Position numbers and translations under genes: made by a program. A stretch of 64,000 nt of DNA, taken from contig CM075344.1 of the NCBI GenBank assembly GCA_037693485.1, forward strand, positions 75,697,501 through 75,761,500, written 5' to 3'. The DNA is from Kitagawia praeruptora (Eukaryota > Streptophyta > Magnoliopsida > Apiales > Apiaceae). Within the stretch, counting starts at the first letter, position 1, and each line of letters begins with the position of its first letter. Under the pieces are notes generated by a model. The model was not told the DNA's origin, did no database searches, and saw nothing but the letters and a program-made list of their open reading frames with translations. Below are positions 11,601 to 22,317 of this stretch, piece by piece.

Positions 11601-12256
11601 GCTATTATATATTGTGAGTTGGCAGATGATTCATTTTTATGACATGCCAAATGATTTCAGTTATGGTTTGAATTATATCACAGTTGTTGATTCAGTTTTC
11701 TCTATAAACTGTTTTACATTTCAGTTGATTTTATGCCCCACTTATCCTGGTTTTATATCAAAATTTTTATACGCTTGCTGAGCATTTCTTTCGCTCATAC
11801 TTGCTGTTTTAAATTCTAACATTTCAGTAAGGTAGTTTGGCGAGACTTATCCACACAGTTCAGACAGAAAAGAAGCGTGATGCTATTGCGAAGATGACTT
11901 AGCTCAGGATGTCTGGATTTAGTGTAAGATCTATTTTATATATTGAGTTCTAATATTTATTATTATTATGTAATGGTCTAGTTAGCTTGGCGTATTTCTT
12001 ATCGAAGTTACACCAGTGATTTAAGTTTTGATCAAAGAGAATATTGTAAAGAAGGAATACTTTCTATTTAATAGAATTTGGATTCTTGTTTCTAGCCCTA
12101 TAACCTTAAAAGATCTTGGTATGTTTGGGGTCACAGATGTTATATTTCCAGTGTTAGTCAATCACAAGTGAATGATTATTATTAAACAGATGTTTTATTT
12201 TGAGGATTTTCGCGTGACAACCAAATCTCCAGACCCCGGATTTGGGGGGTGTCACA
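8684..12256 (+). repeat. Gypsy LTR B
   Basis: The most intact copy of the outer LTR, about 3.57 kb and lacking only the first ~17 bp. It ends GGATTTGGGGGGTGTCACA at 12256 and is followed by a primer-binding site, so it acts as a 5' LTR. It has no MITE in its TA tract and serves as the empty-site reference for A and C. A 44-bp-period duplication built on AAAGCGTAGGAGGCCATGAT lies at 11316-11397 and is shared with LTR C (54219-54300). Confidence 0.88.
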
Positions 12257-12258
12257 GT

Positions 12259-12276
12259 TGGTATCAGAGCAGGGTT
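12259..12276 (+). other. Primer-binding site, initiator-Met tRNA
   Basis: TGGTATCAGAGCAGGGTT starts three bases after LTR B. The first 11-12 nt are complementary to the 3' end of plant initiator-Met tRNA, the usual primer of plant gypsy and copia elements. Confidence 0.85.
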
Positions 12277-13235
12277 ATAGTAAACTAGAAACGAGAGTGT
12301 GTAGGAGTGTGTATAGCTAAGTAAGGAACGTCTGAGCTCATGTAGAGTTCATGTTGGACTATTGGATAGTACCAATTACTAAGTTAAGATTGGAGTACTC
12401 GTTTGAGATAGTTGTGCTGAGCTGGATAGACCGCCTTGCTAATGGAGATGTCTACTGTGGAATCTTCGGAGATTGTTACGAGTTGATGATGACATACGAT
12501 ATCGATATTCTTAAAACGTGGAAAGGAAGAAGCTTAAATTCGAATGACGAGCTATCGAAGGAACTGGCAAAGAAGGCATAAGTAGAGACCTTGGTAATAC
12601 CTTTCCTTTCTATGAATTATTTTGATATCCCGCCTACAGAGGCATTTGTTAAAAGATATATCTCCTCTTCTAAATAGTGACATTTTGAATTTCAACTTTT
12701 TGTTTTCACCAGTGGTTAATAACTTTATTTGTAATATAGTACCACTTGTTCGGTACTTTCTTCCTGGTTCTTCTTTTCGGAAAATAACACAATAGGAATT
12801 CCTTTCATACTTCTTTACTCCAATTGAGATGAACAACCCTATTTATAGGGGACACCAGGTATATCTGTCTGTGTGATAGAAGTTGGATGGGACGCCATCA
12901 CTGGTGTGTTGTGTATTACAAGAAGGCTGGCCACCTTTATTTGTAAATGTCGGAGCTAAGACACGCAACGTCGGGTTCATATGATCATATTAATCTCTCA
13001 ATTATTCTCTTATTTCAAATCAGGTTGCTTTAAAATTCATAAGCACAATTGTGGGACATTTGCTATGATATGGAATTTTTTCTCTTCAAAATTTCATGAT
13101 TCTTGTTATCTCTACTGAATTTCAAGGGTATGTCAATCACGTCAGGATAAGCAAAATTCGCTGATAGAAGTTGGATTCGCAACGGAATCGTTAGGAGCAA
13201 GAGCGAGTCCTAAAATGATTAGAATATCAGTGACA

Positions 13236-13425
13236 TAACAATGGAATCAGTTCACACTCTCTCTCAAGGATATTATATATGTTAATGGAAAGTTGGTCGA
13301 GCCATATTTGAAACGAATAACGATGGGATGTAAGACTTCAGTGATAACTGTCTCAGATAGAGACCATATAGTTGAATTGAGATTTTGGAGAAGTTGTTTA
13401 AGAAGGAACACTATCCCCAGTTTTG
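13236..13425 (+). pseudogene. Degraded gypsy integrase fragment
   Basis: In one frame the translation includes VEPYLKRI, then VSDRD, then RFWRS. These resemble the core of gypsy integrases, where a YVxEI segment precedes (V/I)SDRD (holding the second catalytic Asp) and SRFW. Surrounding residues have decayed and the other catalytic residues are missing. It is the only trace of pol in this interior and suggests a deletion derivative of an autonomous element. Confidence 0.45.
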
Positions 13426-13502
13426 TAAAGCAAGTGTTGATGATGAAGGAGTTAAGGAACCCCACTAGTTGCCTTAGCTGATTCCGAGGACGGAATCCTT
13501 AT

Positions 13503-13515
13503 AAGGGGGGAAGAA
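13503..13515 (+). other. Polypurine tract before LTR C
   Basis: AAGGGGGGAAGAA lies immediately before the TG of LTR C, the position needed for plus-strand priming. Confidence 0.8.
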
Positions 13516-13546
13516 TGTAACAACCAGGAAAATTTCGTTTAATTTA

Positions 13547-13912
13547 GGCTTACTGACCTTTTAACCCTCAAAGTTTCCACGAAAATACCCATCAGCCCTT
13601 ACTGTTTCAAAACGTTCCTTTTGACCCTCCAAGTATCCGTAAAGGTCCAATTAGCCCTTATACCGGTATAGGAAATGGTGAGTTTGGGTGATTTTTGGTT
13701 CGTTTTAATCGGTTTCTAGCCGGATTTTTGCTGTATTGTTGTTGTGTCGATTAAAACGAACCAAAAATCAAGAAAACTCACCATTTCCTATACCGATATA
13801 AGGGCTAATTGGACCTTTACAGATACTTGAAGGGTCAAAAGGAACGTTTTGAAACAGTGAGGGCTGATGGGTATTTTGGTGGAAACTTTAAGGGCTAAAA
13901 GGCCATTAAGCC
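13547..13912. mobile_element. Mutator-like foldback MITE, 9-bp TSD
   Basis: A 366-bp near-perfect hairpin. The left end GGCTTACTGACCTTTTAACC pairs with the right end, whose complement reads GGCTTAATGGCCTTTTAGCC, and the arms extend to about 150 bp each around a short loop near 13720. A 9-bp duplication TTTAATTTA flanks it at 13538-13546 and 13913-13921. Nine-bp duplications with long inverted repeats are characteristic of Mutator-like elements. LTRs A and B lack it, so it landed in C alone. Confidence 0.85.
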
Positions 13913-15137
13913 TTTAATTTATTATATCAAAATATATTTTTAGTTGATTTTACGGTGTTTTAGTTTATTTTTAATGCATTTAAACACGTTATAATTTTTA
14001 TTAAATAGGAAAATTATCCCATACGTGTTATGTGACTTCTGTGTAGCATAGATTATTTTATTCTATTTTTCTGTAATTTTTATATTTTTAGAATACAGTT
14101 ATTTTGCATTTTAATTTCCGGATCCAGCCCATGTGCTGAATTCGAGGCCCTGTTTTTCATAAAATTATTTTTATATAATAGTAGGATATCTAAAAATGCA
14201 TTATGTTATATTTTTTGTAATATTCGTAATTTTTGGAGAATTTTGGCATTTATATTATATTTGTTTAAAAATAAAAATTTTACTTTTTTATCCCGTAAAA
14301 GTTATTTTTAAGGCTTAATAATTTTAATTAGGGGTTAAAAATATTTTGGGGTATTAATTTTCGATTAATATAAATAGCATCTGAATTATTTTTATTTACT
14401 AAAATAATCAGAAAATCTAATTTTCTGATTTTAATTTTCTGGAAAATCTCTGAATATTTGTTCTTGGTGTTCTTGAGAATCAAACAGGTTTTGAAGGTGA
14501 TTTCGGGATCCAAATCTCTCATACCAGTAACCAAACTGAATCTCATGATTTATACTACATGATTATGTGGGTGTGTATATGTGTGTATGCCTAAATCGTA
14601 ATTTTATTTTTTTTAATTTAATTTTCGAATTTCTTGAATTTGGTGTTTCTTGTATGATGATTTGTTGTTTATGTGGTTAGTGTCTATAAATTGCATATGA
14701 TCTCAGGAGTTTAAATATGATTTTTAATTGATTTTTCGTGTCTAGGATAAGAAATCGAGTTTAGTGGGGGTGAGATATAACTTTGATTTTTCCGACTTGG
14801 TTGTTAATTGTTTGATGTTCTTGATGGTTGAAATAGATTGTTGAAGTCATAAGCTTCATTTTGATGTATAGAACGAGTGATTTGGTGTACGATTTCGTGT
14901 TCATCGGAAAATTGATGAAGCTCGCCGGAGAGCTTCGTTCTTGCCGGAATCGGCGAGTTCTCGGCCGGTTTCTGCGTTTGTTGTTATGTTTATATTGTTG
15001 GGTTGATTTGGAATATGTTACAAGCAAAAATTCGTAGAAAGGGTTACGTTTTGAGACTCACCGGAGGTTGGCCGGACCGGCGTGAATAGTATTTGGGGGT
15101 GTGTGTGTTAAGGTTGAAGAAGACGGTGACATGCTTT

Positions 15138-15171
<34 letters not shown>

Positions 15172-15174
<3 letters not shown>

Positions 15175-15755
15175 GCTACTCCAATATAAACCTGCTTAAA
15201 ATACAAACCTACAAACCAAGCATAATCTAATATTTCAAGCAAATCTAATGACCAAACTAGGGGTACCCCAATACAAAAAACTTTTAAAATACTAGGCTCT
15301 ATCCAAAAAAAAAAAAACATTGTTCACGTGATGACGTGGCAGTGGATTTCACTGGTTAACGGTGCTTCGCACCTTCTTGTACGGCTCTTCGCGCCTTTAT
15401 CATTCTAAATTTGTAAGGAATGGCAATCAATGGTAAAGGCAATAGACGATTGACGGGTGTGTCGAGAGCCTTCGGCCCTCATGACTACCTAACTCATCCG
15501 TTTACTGTCTTAAATGCTTCGCATTTCCACGGCAAGTTTTTTTTTTTTTTTGTTGGATAGTGCCAATTATTTTAAGCATCTTTTGTGAAGGTACCCTTGG
15601 CGGGAACCTTAGAATAGATGAAATATAATTAATTTAGTGTTGGTTTGTAGGTTCTCATTTTAAGAATGGTTTGTATTTTAAGGTACCCTTGGCGGGAACT
15701 TTAGAATAGATGAAATATAATTAATTTAGTGTTGGTTTGTAGGTTCTCATTTTAA
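15172..15755 (-). mobile_element. MITE C1, inverted copy of MITE A1
   Basis: The same element as A1 but reversed, in the same TA tract of the LTR. It begins GGGGCTACTCCAATATAAACC. All four hairpins are present on the opposite strand (15361-15373, 15383-15395, 15464-15480, 15512-15526); the second is mutated in one arm. The right end is abnormal: about 75-90 bp starting GGTACCCTTGGCGGGAAC are duplicated (15592 and 15683) and the expected terminus is missing. Confidence 0.7.
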
Positions 15756-16633
15756 AATATATATATTTTACTTTTATTTACTTTTATTTACTTTTAAATC
15801 TTTTAATAATTCTAAATTTAATTATAAATTCAGAAAATTATTTTCTGAAAATATTTTAGAAATTAAGAATTTATTTCTGAATTCTGTTTTTCATTTTAAA
15901 AATTATTTTATTATTTACTTTTAATTCAAAATTAATTAAGAATTAAATACTTTTAATTATACTAATTAATTTCAAATAATGATTTAATTAATTTAATTAT
16001 TTGATAAATGTAATCATTTATTATTTAATTTTTAATTAGCCAATTTTATGTTTAAAAATGTTTAAAAATAGTTTTAATTGTTCAAAAATTTTAGAAAATG
16101 TTTTAAAAATCTTTTAAAAATCCTGAGTTGGATTTTATTTCAAAATGGTGATTTAAAATTGTTTTAAAAATATTTTTTTAGTTCAATTGAGTCCTAAATT
16201 GAGTTGTTCGGCCGATTTTGTGAAAATTTCATGTTATATGCCATCTAAAAATTTTGTGAATTGTGTGTTATTATTCTTTGATTATATGTTAGTGATTTGT
16301 AATTATTCTAGGAATAATTTGGGTGCTCTTTTATTTATGAGTTGTATCTGCTATGTGTTGATTGGTTACATGACAAGTATATATGTATTTAATTCGAGGA
16401 TTAAGTATTGGTCTCGAGGGTTAAGTGTTATATTAATATTTGTATTTCTTTATCGGGGATTAGAATAAATCTTTCGAGGATTAATTGGTGAATATTGACT
16501 TAGGAATGTCAGCGGAGTTAAGTTGGTATAAGACGAAGAAGGTTGGAGATGGATGCAGGATTGTTTGTGGTTGTTGGATTTATTGTGAGGTGTTTTAACA
16601 CCGGGAAAACGTCTATGTGCAAAGGGGATATTT

Positions 16634-17908
16634 TGTTAGTCACAGAGGCATGCCTGTATACATCTAATAACAAGCCTAATTGTTTGTAATGCTTTGCATT
16701 ACTTACTTGACCTCTTAACTGAGGGAACCTCTAGTTGTAGAGTTTTTATTTGTATTGTACTTGTAGTAGGCATCAAATCCTAGTTGTGTAATTGTACTTA
16801 TAGAGTCTAGAATAATGCTTGAAAGAAGTTCCAAGGTTCATGCCTCAAGCAAGAAGATAAAGACTGTCGAATAATCACAGTTGGGATTTGAAGAAATGAA
16901 GAATTTGCCTAAGTACCAATTCGAGAAGTATATTTGTCTATTCGAGAAGTCCAGCATTCGAGAAGTCAGGGATTCGATATCTTAAGACACTATTCGATAT
17001 CTCTGTATATACTGATCGATATCTCAGAGATTCGATATGTCTATGTACTCTATTCGAGAACTCAGGAAGTCAACAAGTCAAAGTAGTATTCGAGTTCTCA
17101 AGGAGTCAACAAGTCAAAGTTCCATTCGATATCTCAAGGACTCAGAAAGCTATTTGATATCTCGAGGATTTGATAAGTCAAATGTTCTATTCGACAACTC
17201 AAGGAATCCTGATGGAAAAGAGCTATTCGAGAAGTGGTTCGATATGTCAATATAACAGTGTTCGAGAACTCAGAGTTATCGATCAAGTCAATTCCAGTTC
17301 TCGAATCACTTACTTAGTCACTTCTCGAATACATTCTTGGAGACAAAATACTGAAGAAATTGTACAAGTCAGAAACCTGCAACAAGCCAATGCACTTTAT
17401 GGACCACAATCTTTAACGTGCTCTGGAAAGCCTACAAGGAAGCTTGGAGAGATATAGAAGAGACAAGGAGCTAAAGAAGTGGATCTAAACAGGCTTTGCA
17501 AAGTCAAATCTGTAACCGTTTGGACACTTACTCAAAAAGGATAGACAGACTAGAAAGTAATTTGTTCAGCTACCTTGTTTGTAGTAAGTAGGGTGTATCC
17601 ATGTACTATAAGGATACAACCTCACTTTCTTAGTCAATTAACTTTGTAACTTTGTGAGTCAAGTTTTTCATACACCAAGTTGTATCTCTCTGAGAAAAAC
17701 GAAGCTGAGAATACTATCATTTGTATTCACAGATTGTAGCAACCTTTATCTAATAATACATTAGATTAAAGTGATATTGTGTTATTCTTTATCCGCACCT
17801 TCAATCTTGCACACACAAACACTCTTGCTACATAGACTCGAAAAAGAAAAGTTCTAGAATCCATTCACCCCCCCCTCTATATTCTCTTATCGTATTCAAT
17901 ACTCAACA
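16634..17908 (+). repeat. Copia 5' LTR
   Basis: Begins TGTTAGTCACAGAGG and ends ATTCAATACTCAACA. It matches the 3' LTR at 52468-53759 with several substitutions and small indels, for example around 17010-17030. It contains the clustered TTCnnGAA motifs annotated separately. Short ORFs at 17037-17457 are LTR sequence. Confidence 0.92.
16920..17329 (+). promoter_or_regulatory. Cluster of TTCnnGAA (heat-shock-element-like) motifs
   Basis: Eight exact TTCGAGAA or TTCTCGAA octamers occur at 16920, 16941, 16958, 17053, 17226, 17261, 17298 and 17322, together with several TTCGATATC variants. TTCnnGAA is two inverted nGAAn units, the core of a heat-shock element. Full elements usually need three units, and a third was not seen next to these. 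Binding is inferred only. Confidence 0.4.
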
Positions 17909-17910
17909 AG

Positions 17911-17927
17911 TGGTATCAGAGCGGGCT
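17911..17927 (+). other. Primer-binding site of the copia element
   Basis: TGGTATCAGAGCGGGCT, two bases after the 5' LTR, is complementary over its first 11 nt to the 3' end of initiator-Met tRNA. Confidence 0.9.
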
Positions 17928-17953
17928 GTTTATTCAAAAACAGAAAAACGATC

Positions 17954-20455
17954 ATGAGTTCGAATACACCAAAGACTCCAGGAACGGTGAAGGTCCCTAA
18001 GTTTGACAAAGAGAATTACAACCTCTGGAAGATAAAGATGATGTTGTTCATCAAAGCCTCTCATCCTTTATATCCTGAGATTCTCAAGAATGGTCCTTTT
18101 GTTCCACAACAAGAGATACCAGAGAAGACTGTTGGAACCACAACTATCCCAAGATCTTATGAGGCCAAGGATCCATCAAAATGGATAGAATCAGAAAGGG
18201 AGAAGGTTGCTCTTGATAGCCACCTCATGTTGCTTATCATTGATTCCATGGACATGTCAATGTTTGCAAACATTGCATCATGTACATCTGCCAAAGAAAT
18301 GTGGGATCACATTGAGGTGTTGTGTGAAGGAACTGATGAGGTTAAGGAAAACAAGAAACAGATACTGGTCACACAGTATGAAGCTTTCATGGCACAGTCC
18401 AAGGAAAGCATTACTGAGATGTTTGAGAGATTTCACAAGCTAGTTACTGAGTTGCAGATGAATGGCAAGGTTTACAGTACCAAGGAGTTAAACATGAAGT
18501 TTCTGCTATCCTCACCAAACCATCTAGAGCAAAGGGTCATTTCTCTGAGGGAAAGAGATTTGAACAAAATTACATATGATGTGCTCTATGGAGTTTTGAA
18601 AACTCATGAGCTTGAGTTGCTTCAGAAAAGGGCTATCCAAGCCAATCAAGGTAGAATGGTAAACACATCATGTGCCCTGATTGTCAATAAATCTATTCAA
18701 GACCTGGAAGCATCTACAAGTCAGTTAAGGATAGAGGAGGTAGTAGAAGAGGAAGAAACTGAACCTGAGGTAAGTGAACCTGTTGAGGAGAAGGAGGAAG
18801 AAGAGTTCTACACTCTTGAAGAACTAGATGGGATGGAAAACACTTCATATGCTTTCATGGCCAGAAAATTTCCAAACATCAGATTCAAAAGGAATCAACC
18901 CTTCAAACCCAAAACCCAAAACCATTCATTCAACAAAAGCAAGGCAATTGTGAAACCAAACAAGAATAAGTTTAAAACCAACCATGTGGATAGGTCATCT
19001 GTAAGGTGCTATAGATGCAATGACCTAGGGCATTTTGCCAGTGAATGCAAAACGCCTAAAAAGAAGGATAGAGACTATCTTGAGCTTGAAGCTAAGTATG
19101 AGGCCCTTCTGAAAAAGCAGACACAAGGTAAGGCCTACATAGCTGAAGGGAAGTGCTGGGATGATTCTGACAGTGATGGAGAGGAGCAAGAATTCTGCAA
19201 TTATGCCTTGATGGCCAATTCCAAGGATGACCCATCTCCATCTGATTCTCAGGTACCATCTCTCACTACTATAGATATGTTTGTTTCAGAGTATAAATGC
19301 ATGATTGAACAACTATCTGTTGAAATGTTTAACATTCATACTAGTATGACTGCTGCTAATGAAGAGATTGCTAAACTGTCTACTAGAAATGAAATGTTAA
19401 CCAAAAAGAATGAGGAACTTGAGCTAACTGCTATGCAAATAGAAAACCTTAAGAAAGAAGTTGAATATCTGCAGAATAAGGTTTTGTGTGCTAGTCAGGT
19501 TGAAAAGGCTCTTAGGGATGAATTAGCTGAAAATGAATTCAAACTAAAAACTTTCAAGAAATCATCTGGTCTAGTGAAATCCTACTGTGAGAAAATTGAA
19601 GCAAAACCCAAGGCTACTATTGGACTTGATTATGACACTCTTAAACAGAGAAAAGGCTATGCTATCATTGAAGATGACACAGTTGTTCATGAGGAAGTGC
19701 CTCACATTTTGAAAAAGACTGAAAATCCAATTTTTAAGGAACCAACATTTGAAATTGATGAGGATGCCTTACTCATCAAACAAATGTTGAATGATGAGGA
19801 TGAGGCACAATCAAATGAACAACAAGCATCATCCAAGAGTGAGAGTGTCAAGTCAAAAGACAAGGAGCCAGTAGTTGATAGGCCAAGACCTAAGAAGTTT
19901 GTTAAGTTTGTTTCAGCTGGGAAGAGTGAATCAGAAAAGAAAGGGACTAAGAATAAACAGAACAGAAATGGCAAGTTAGGGATTAACAAGGATAACAACT
20001 ATGCTTATATGCCTAATGCCCCTAGGAAAACTTGTCAGAACTGTTTCAGTACCAATCATTTAACTCATGCATGCAAGAAACCTACTGGTAGTGTATCTAA
20101 ACCTTTCTATGATTGTTCTGTGCCTCTAAGACATAGAGATGCACCATTTTGTGATAAATTTGACTGTATGCCATGCAATATGAATGTTATGACTAGTTGT
20201 TTCAATCTGAAAAGGCAATTCATTGATGGTTGTATCAGTCATAATTCTCACACACACTACACCAGGTCAAAGTCTTCGAGTCCTCCTAAAGCTAGGAAGG
20301 TACCTCTGTCACCTAAGTCTGAAACCTCAGGTTCCAAGACTTCTAACAGTGACAAGAAGACTAATGCCAAGAAAGTTGACAAGCATGTTGTTTATGATAA
20401 AACTGTTTCTAAGTCACATGGACCCAAACTTGTTTGGGTACCAAAGGAAAAGTAA
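17954..20455 (+). CDS. Copia gag polyprotein (SIRE-like)
   Basis: An 833-residue open frame, intact from ATG to TAA. The N-terminal ~220 residues form a copia gag (UBN2-type) domain with the typical FDKENYNLWKIKMMLFI opening and a MWDHIEVLCEG motif. An acidic Glu-rich stretch (about 253-285) follows. A CCHC zinc knuckle has C352, C355, H360 and C365. A long predicted coiled coil spans about 449-545, and a second CCHC knuckle lies at 694-707 (C694, C697, H702, C707). The tail is Lys/Ser-rich. Gag forms the virus-like particle and binds RNA. At more than 800 residues it is far longer than common copia gags, as in SIRE elements. It ends with a short overlap with the pol frame, which is shifted by -1. 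Confidence 0.88.
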   Translation: MSSNTPKTPGTVKVPKFDKENYNLWKIKMMLFIKASHPLYPEILKNGPFVPQQEIPEKTVGTTTIPRSYEAKDPSKWIESEREKVALDSHLMLLIIDSMDMSMFANIASCTSAKEMWDHIEVLCEGTDEVKENKKQILVTQYEAFMAQSKESITEMFERFHKLVTELQMNGKVYSTKELNMKFLLSSPNHLEQRVISLRERDLNKITYDVLYGVLKTHELELLQKRAIQANQGRMVNTSCALIVNKSIQDLEASTSQLRIEEVVEEEETEPEVSEPVEEKEEEEFYTLEELDGMENTSYAFMARKFPNIRFKRNQPFKPKTQNHSFNKSKAIVKPNKNKFKTNHVDRSSVRCYRCNDLGHFASECKTPKKKDRDYLELEAKYEALLKKQTQGKAYIAEGKCWDDSDSDGEEQEFCNYALMANSKDDPSPSDSQVPSLTTIDMFVSEYKCMIEQLSVEMFNIHTSMTAANEEIAKLSTRNEMLTKKNEELELTAMQIENLKKEVEYLQNKVLCASQVEKALRDELAENEFKLKTFKKSSGLVKSYCEKIEAKPKATIGLDYDTLKQRKGYAIIEDDTVVHEEVPHILKKTENPIFKEPTFEIDEDALLIKQMLNDEDEAQSNEQQASSKSESVKSKDKEPVVDRPRPKKFVKFVSAGKSESEKKGTKNKQNRNGKLGINKDNNYAYMPNAPRKTCQNCFSTNHLTHACKKPTGSVSKPFYDCSVPLRHRDAPFCDKFDCMPCNMNVMTSCFNLKRQFIDGCISHNSHTHYTRSKSSSPPKARKVPLSPKSETSGSKTSNSDKKTNAKKVDKHVVYDKTVSKSHGPKLVWVPKEK

Positions 20456-20877
20456 TACCTTTGTGTTTGCAGGGCAAAGAAAGTGAAAATAAGGTCATGT
20501 GGATTTTGGACAGTGGATGCTCAAATCATATGACTGGTGATATGGCCCTGCTATCACAGTACGAGGAAAAGGCTGGCCCAATGGTTGCTTTTGGAGATGA
20601 CAGCATGGGTAACATATTGGGATATGGCAAGTTGAAAGTTGGTAATGTCATCATTGAAGATGTAGCACTAGTCAAGGGGCTCAAGCATAATCTGCTAAGT
20701 GTTGGTCAGTTTACTGATAGGGGATTCAAGGTGGATTTTGACAAAGATGAATGTTTGATCACCCACAAGAAGACTGGTGATTTTGCTCTATCTGGAGTAA
20801 GGAAGGGAAGCCTGTTTGTAGCCAATATGGATTCTGCAAACAAGGACAAAATTTGTTGCTTTTACTCAAGAGCATGA
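20434..20877 (+). pseudogene. Copia pol, protease part
   Basis: The frame is -1 relative to gag and overlaps its last 22 nt. The aspartic protease is recognisable by the active-site motif WILDSGCSNHMTGD, and the flap region follows. The frame is stopped by TGA at 20875-20877, just before the GAG-pre-integrase segment, and the same frame continues beyond it. Protease would process the gag-pol polyprotein. No ATG opens this frame, so expression would need frameshifting from gag or there was an indel at the junction. Confidence 0.8.
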
Positions 20878-22317
20878 AATGAAGATTGTTGGCTGTGGCA
20901 CAAGAAACTATCACACCTGAACTTCAAAGCCATTAACTCTATAGTCAAAAGAGAGTTAGTGAGAGGCATGCCCACACTTGAATTCTGTCAAGAAGGAGTG
21001 TGTGAGGCTTGTCAAAAAGGAAAGATGAAAAGATCAAGCCACAAGACAAAGACAGTGACATCTATAACCAAGCCCCTACAACTCATTCATATGGATTTGT
21101 TTGGGCCTGTCAATATTATGTCACTAGGAAGAAAGAAGTATGCCTTGGTGATGGTTGATGATTTTTCAAGGTATACATGGGTGGAATTTCTGGCATCAAA
21201 AGATGAGGCTCCACAAGTAATCATTGAGCATATAAAGAAAGTTGACAAGGAAGCAAAGGCCAACAATGCAAGTGTGATTGCACTGAGAAGTGATAATGGA
21301 ACAGAGTTCAGAAATGTCAAACTTGAAGCATTTTGTAAAGAGAATGGTATTTCTCAGCAATTCTCAGCTCCAAGAACTCCACAACAAAATGGAGTTGTTG
21401 AGAGGAAGAATAGAACTCTAATTGAGGCTGCTAGAACAATGTTACTTGATGCAAAAATTCCTACATGTTTTTGGGCTGAGGCTGTGAGCACTGCATGCTA
21501 TATCCAGAACAGAACCCTCATCAACAAAAACACTGGAAAGACACCTTATAACTTGATGACTGGAAAGAAGCCTACTCTAAAGTATGTTCATACTTTTGGA
21601 AGCAAATGCTTTGTATTGAAGGATAATTCTGAATATGTTGGAAAATTTGATGCAAAAGCATTTGAAGGAATTTTTCTTGGCTACTCTATGGAAAGAATTG
21701 CATACAAGGTTTATGTCATTAGTCAAAAGAAAGTTATGGAAAGCACAGATGTGACATTTGATGACAGCAAACTACCTGGACTAGAAGAAGCCAATGATGA
21801 AGATAAAGATCCATTGAAGTTTGATAATCTAGATGATTCTGATGAAGAGACTGAAACTGAAGTTGAAACTCGAGTTCAACAAACTCAAGTGAATGATGAT
21901 ACAAGAGAAGAATTTGTGCCAATCAATAGTGAAGGAACAAGCATCCAAGACACACCTGTGAGTAGTGGCAACTTCACAGGGGGAGGAAATGAGAATGACC
22001 ATGATGTGGATAATGAAGCAACATCAAGAATGAGAAATCAGACTGAGCACTCAAGGAAATGGGATAGATCACACACTGCAGAGCAAATCATTGGAGATCC
22101 TAATGCAGGAGTAAGGACTAGGAGAGCAACTCAGAATGAGTGTCTCTATGGCTGTTTTCTATCACAAGTTGAGCCTAAGAAACTTGATGATGCACTGTTG
22201 GATCCAGATTGGATTATTGCCATGCAAGAGGAGCTGAATCAATTTGAAAGGAACAAAGTATGGGAACGTATGCCTGCACCAAAAACAGAACCATTGTTGG
22301 AACAAAATGGGTTCTAA
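20878..22317 (+). pseudogene. Copia pol, integrase part
   Basis: The frame continues after the stop at 20875. It starts with WLWHKKLSH, the histidine pair of the HHCC zinc domain, completed by CEACQKG. In the open stretch beginning at 20959 the catalytic core has D46, D112 and E148, a DD35E arrangement with 65 and 35 residues between them, in motifs HMDLFGP, RSDNGTEF and VVERKNR. Acidic and GAG-polyprotein-like C-terminal sequences follow. The frame ends at TAA 22315-22317 after an apparent frameshift near 22290, so the RT lies in another frame. The integrase itself looks chemically complete but is separated from protease by the upstream stop. Confidence 0.85.

Larger units (their letters stand above)
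12257..13515 (+). mobile_element. Short interior of the gypsy complex
   Basis: Only 1.26 kb separates LTR B from LTR C. It begins with a Met-tRNA primer-binding site and ends with a purine-rich tract preceded by GACGGAATCCTTATAAGG. The inner Tekay-like element has nearly the same pre-PPT sequence (GACGGAATCCTTTTAAGG), which places both in one lineage. No gag or RT was found. A 76-codon ORF at 12351-12581 has no recognisable product. Confidence 0.75.

Noticed and set aside
17037..17457. Ser-rich ORFs in the copia LTR, repeated at 52768-53302
   Set aside because: They are translations of the TTCGAGAA/TTCGATATC repeat cluster shared by both LTRs.
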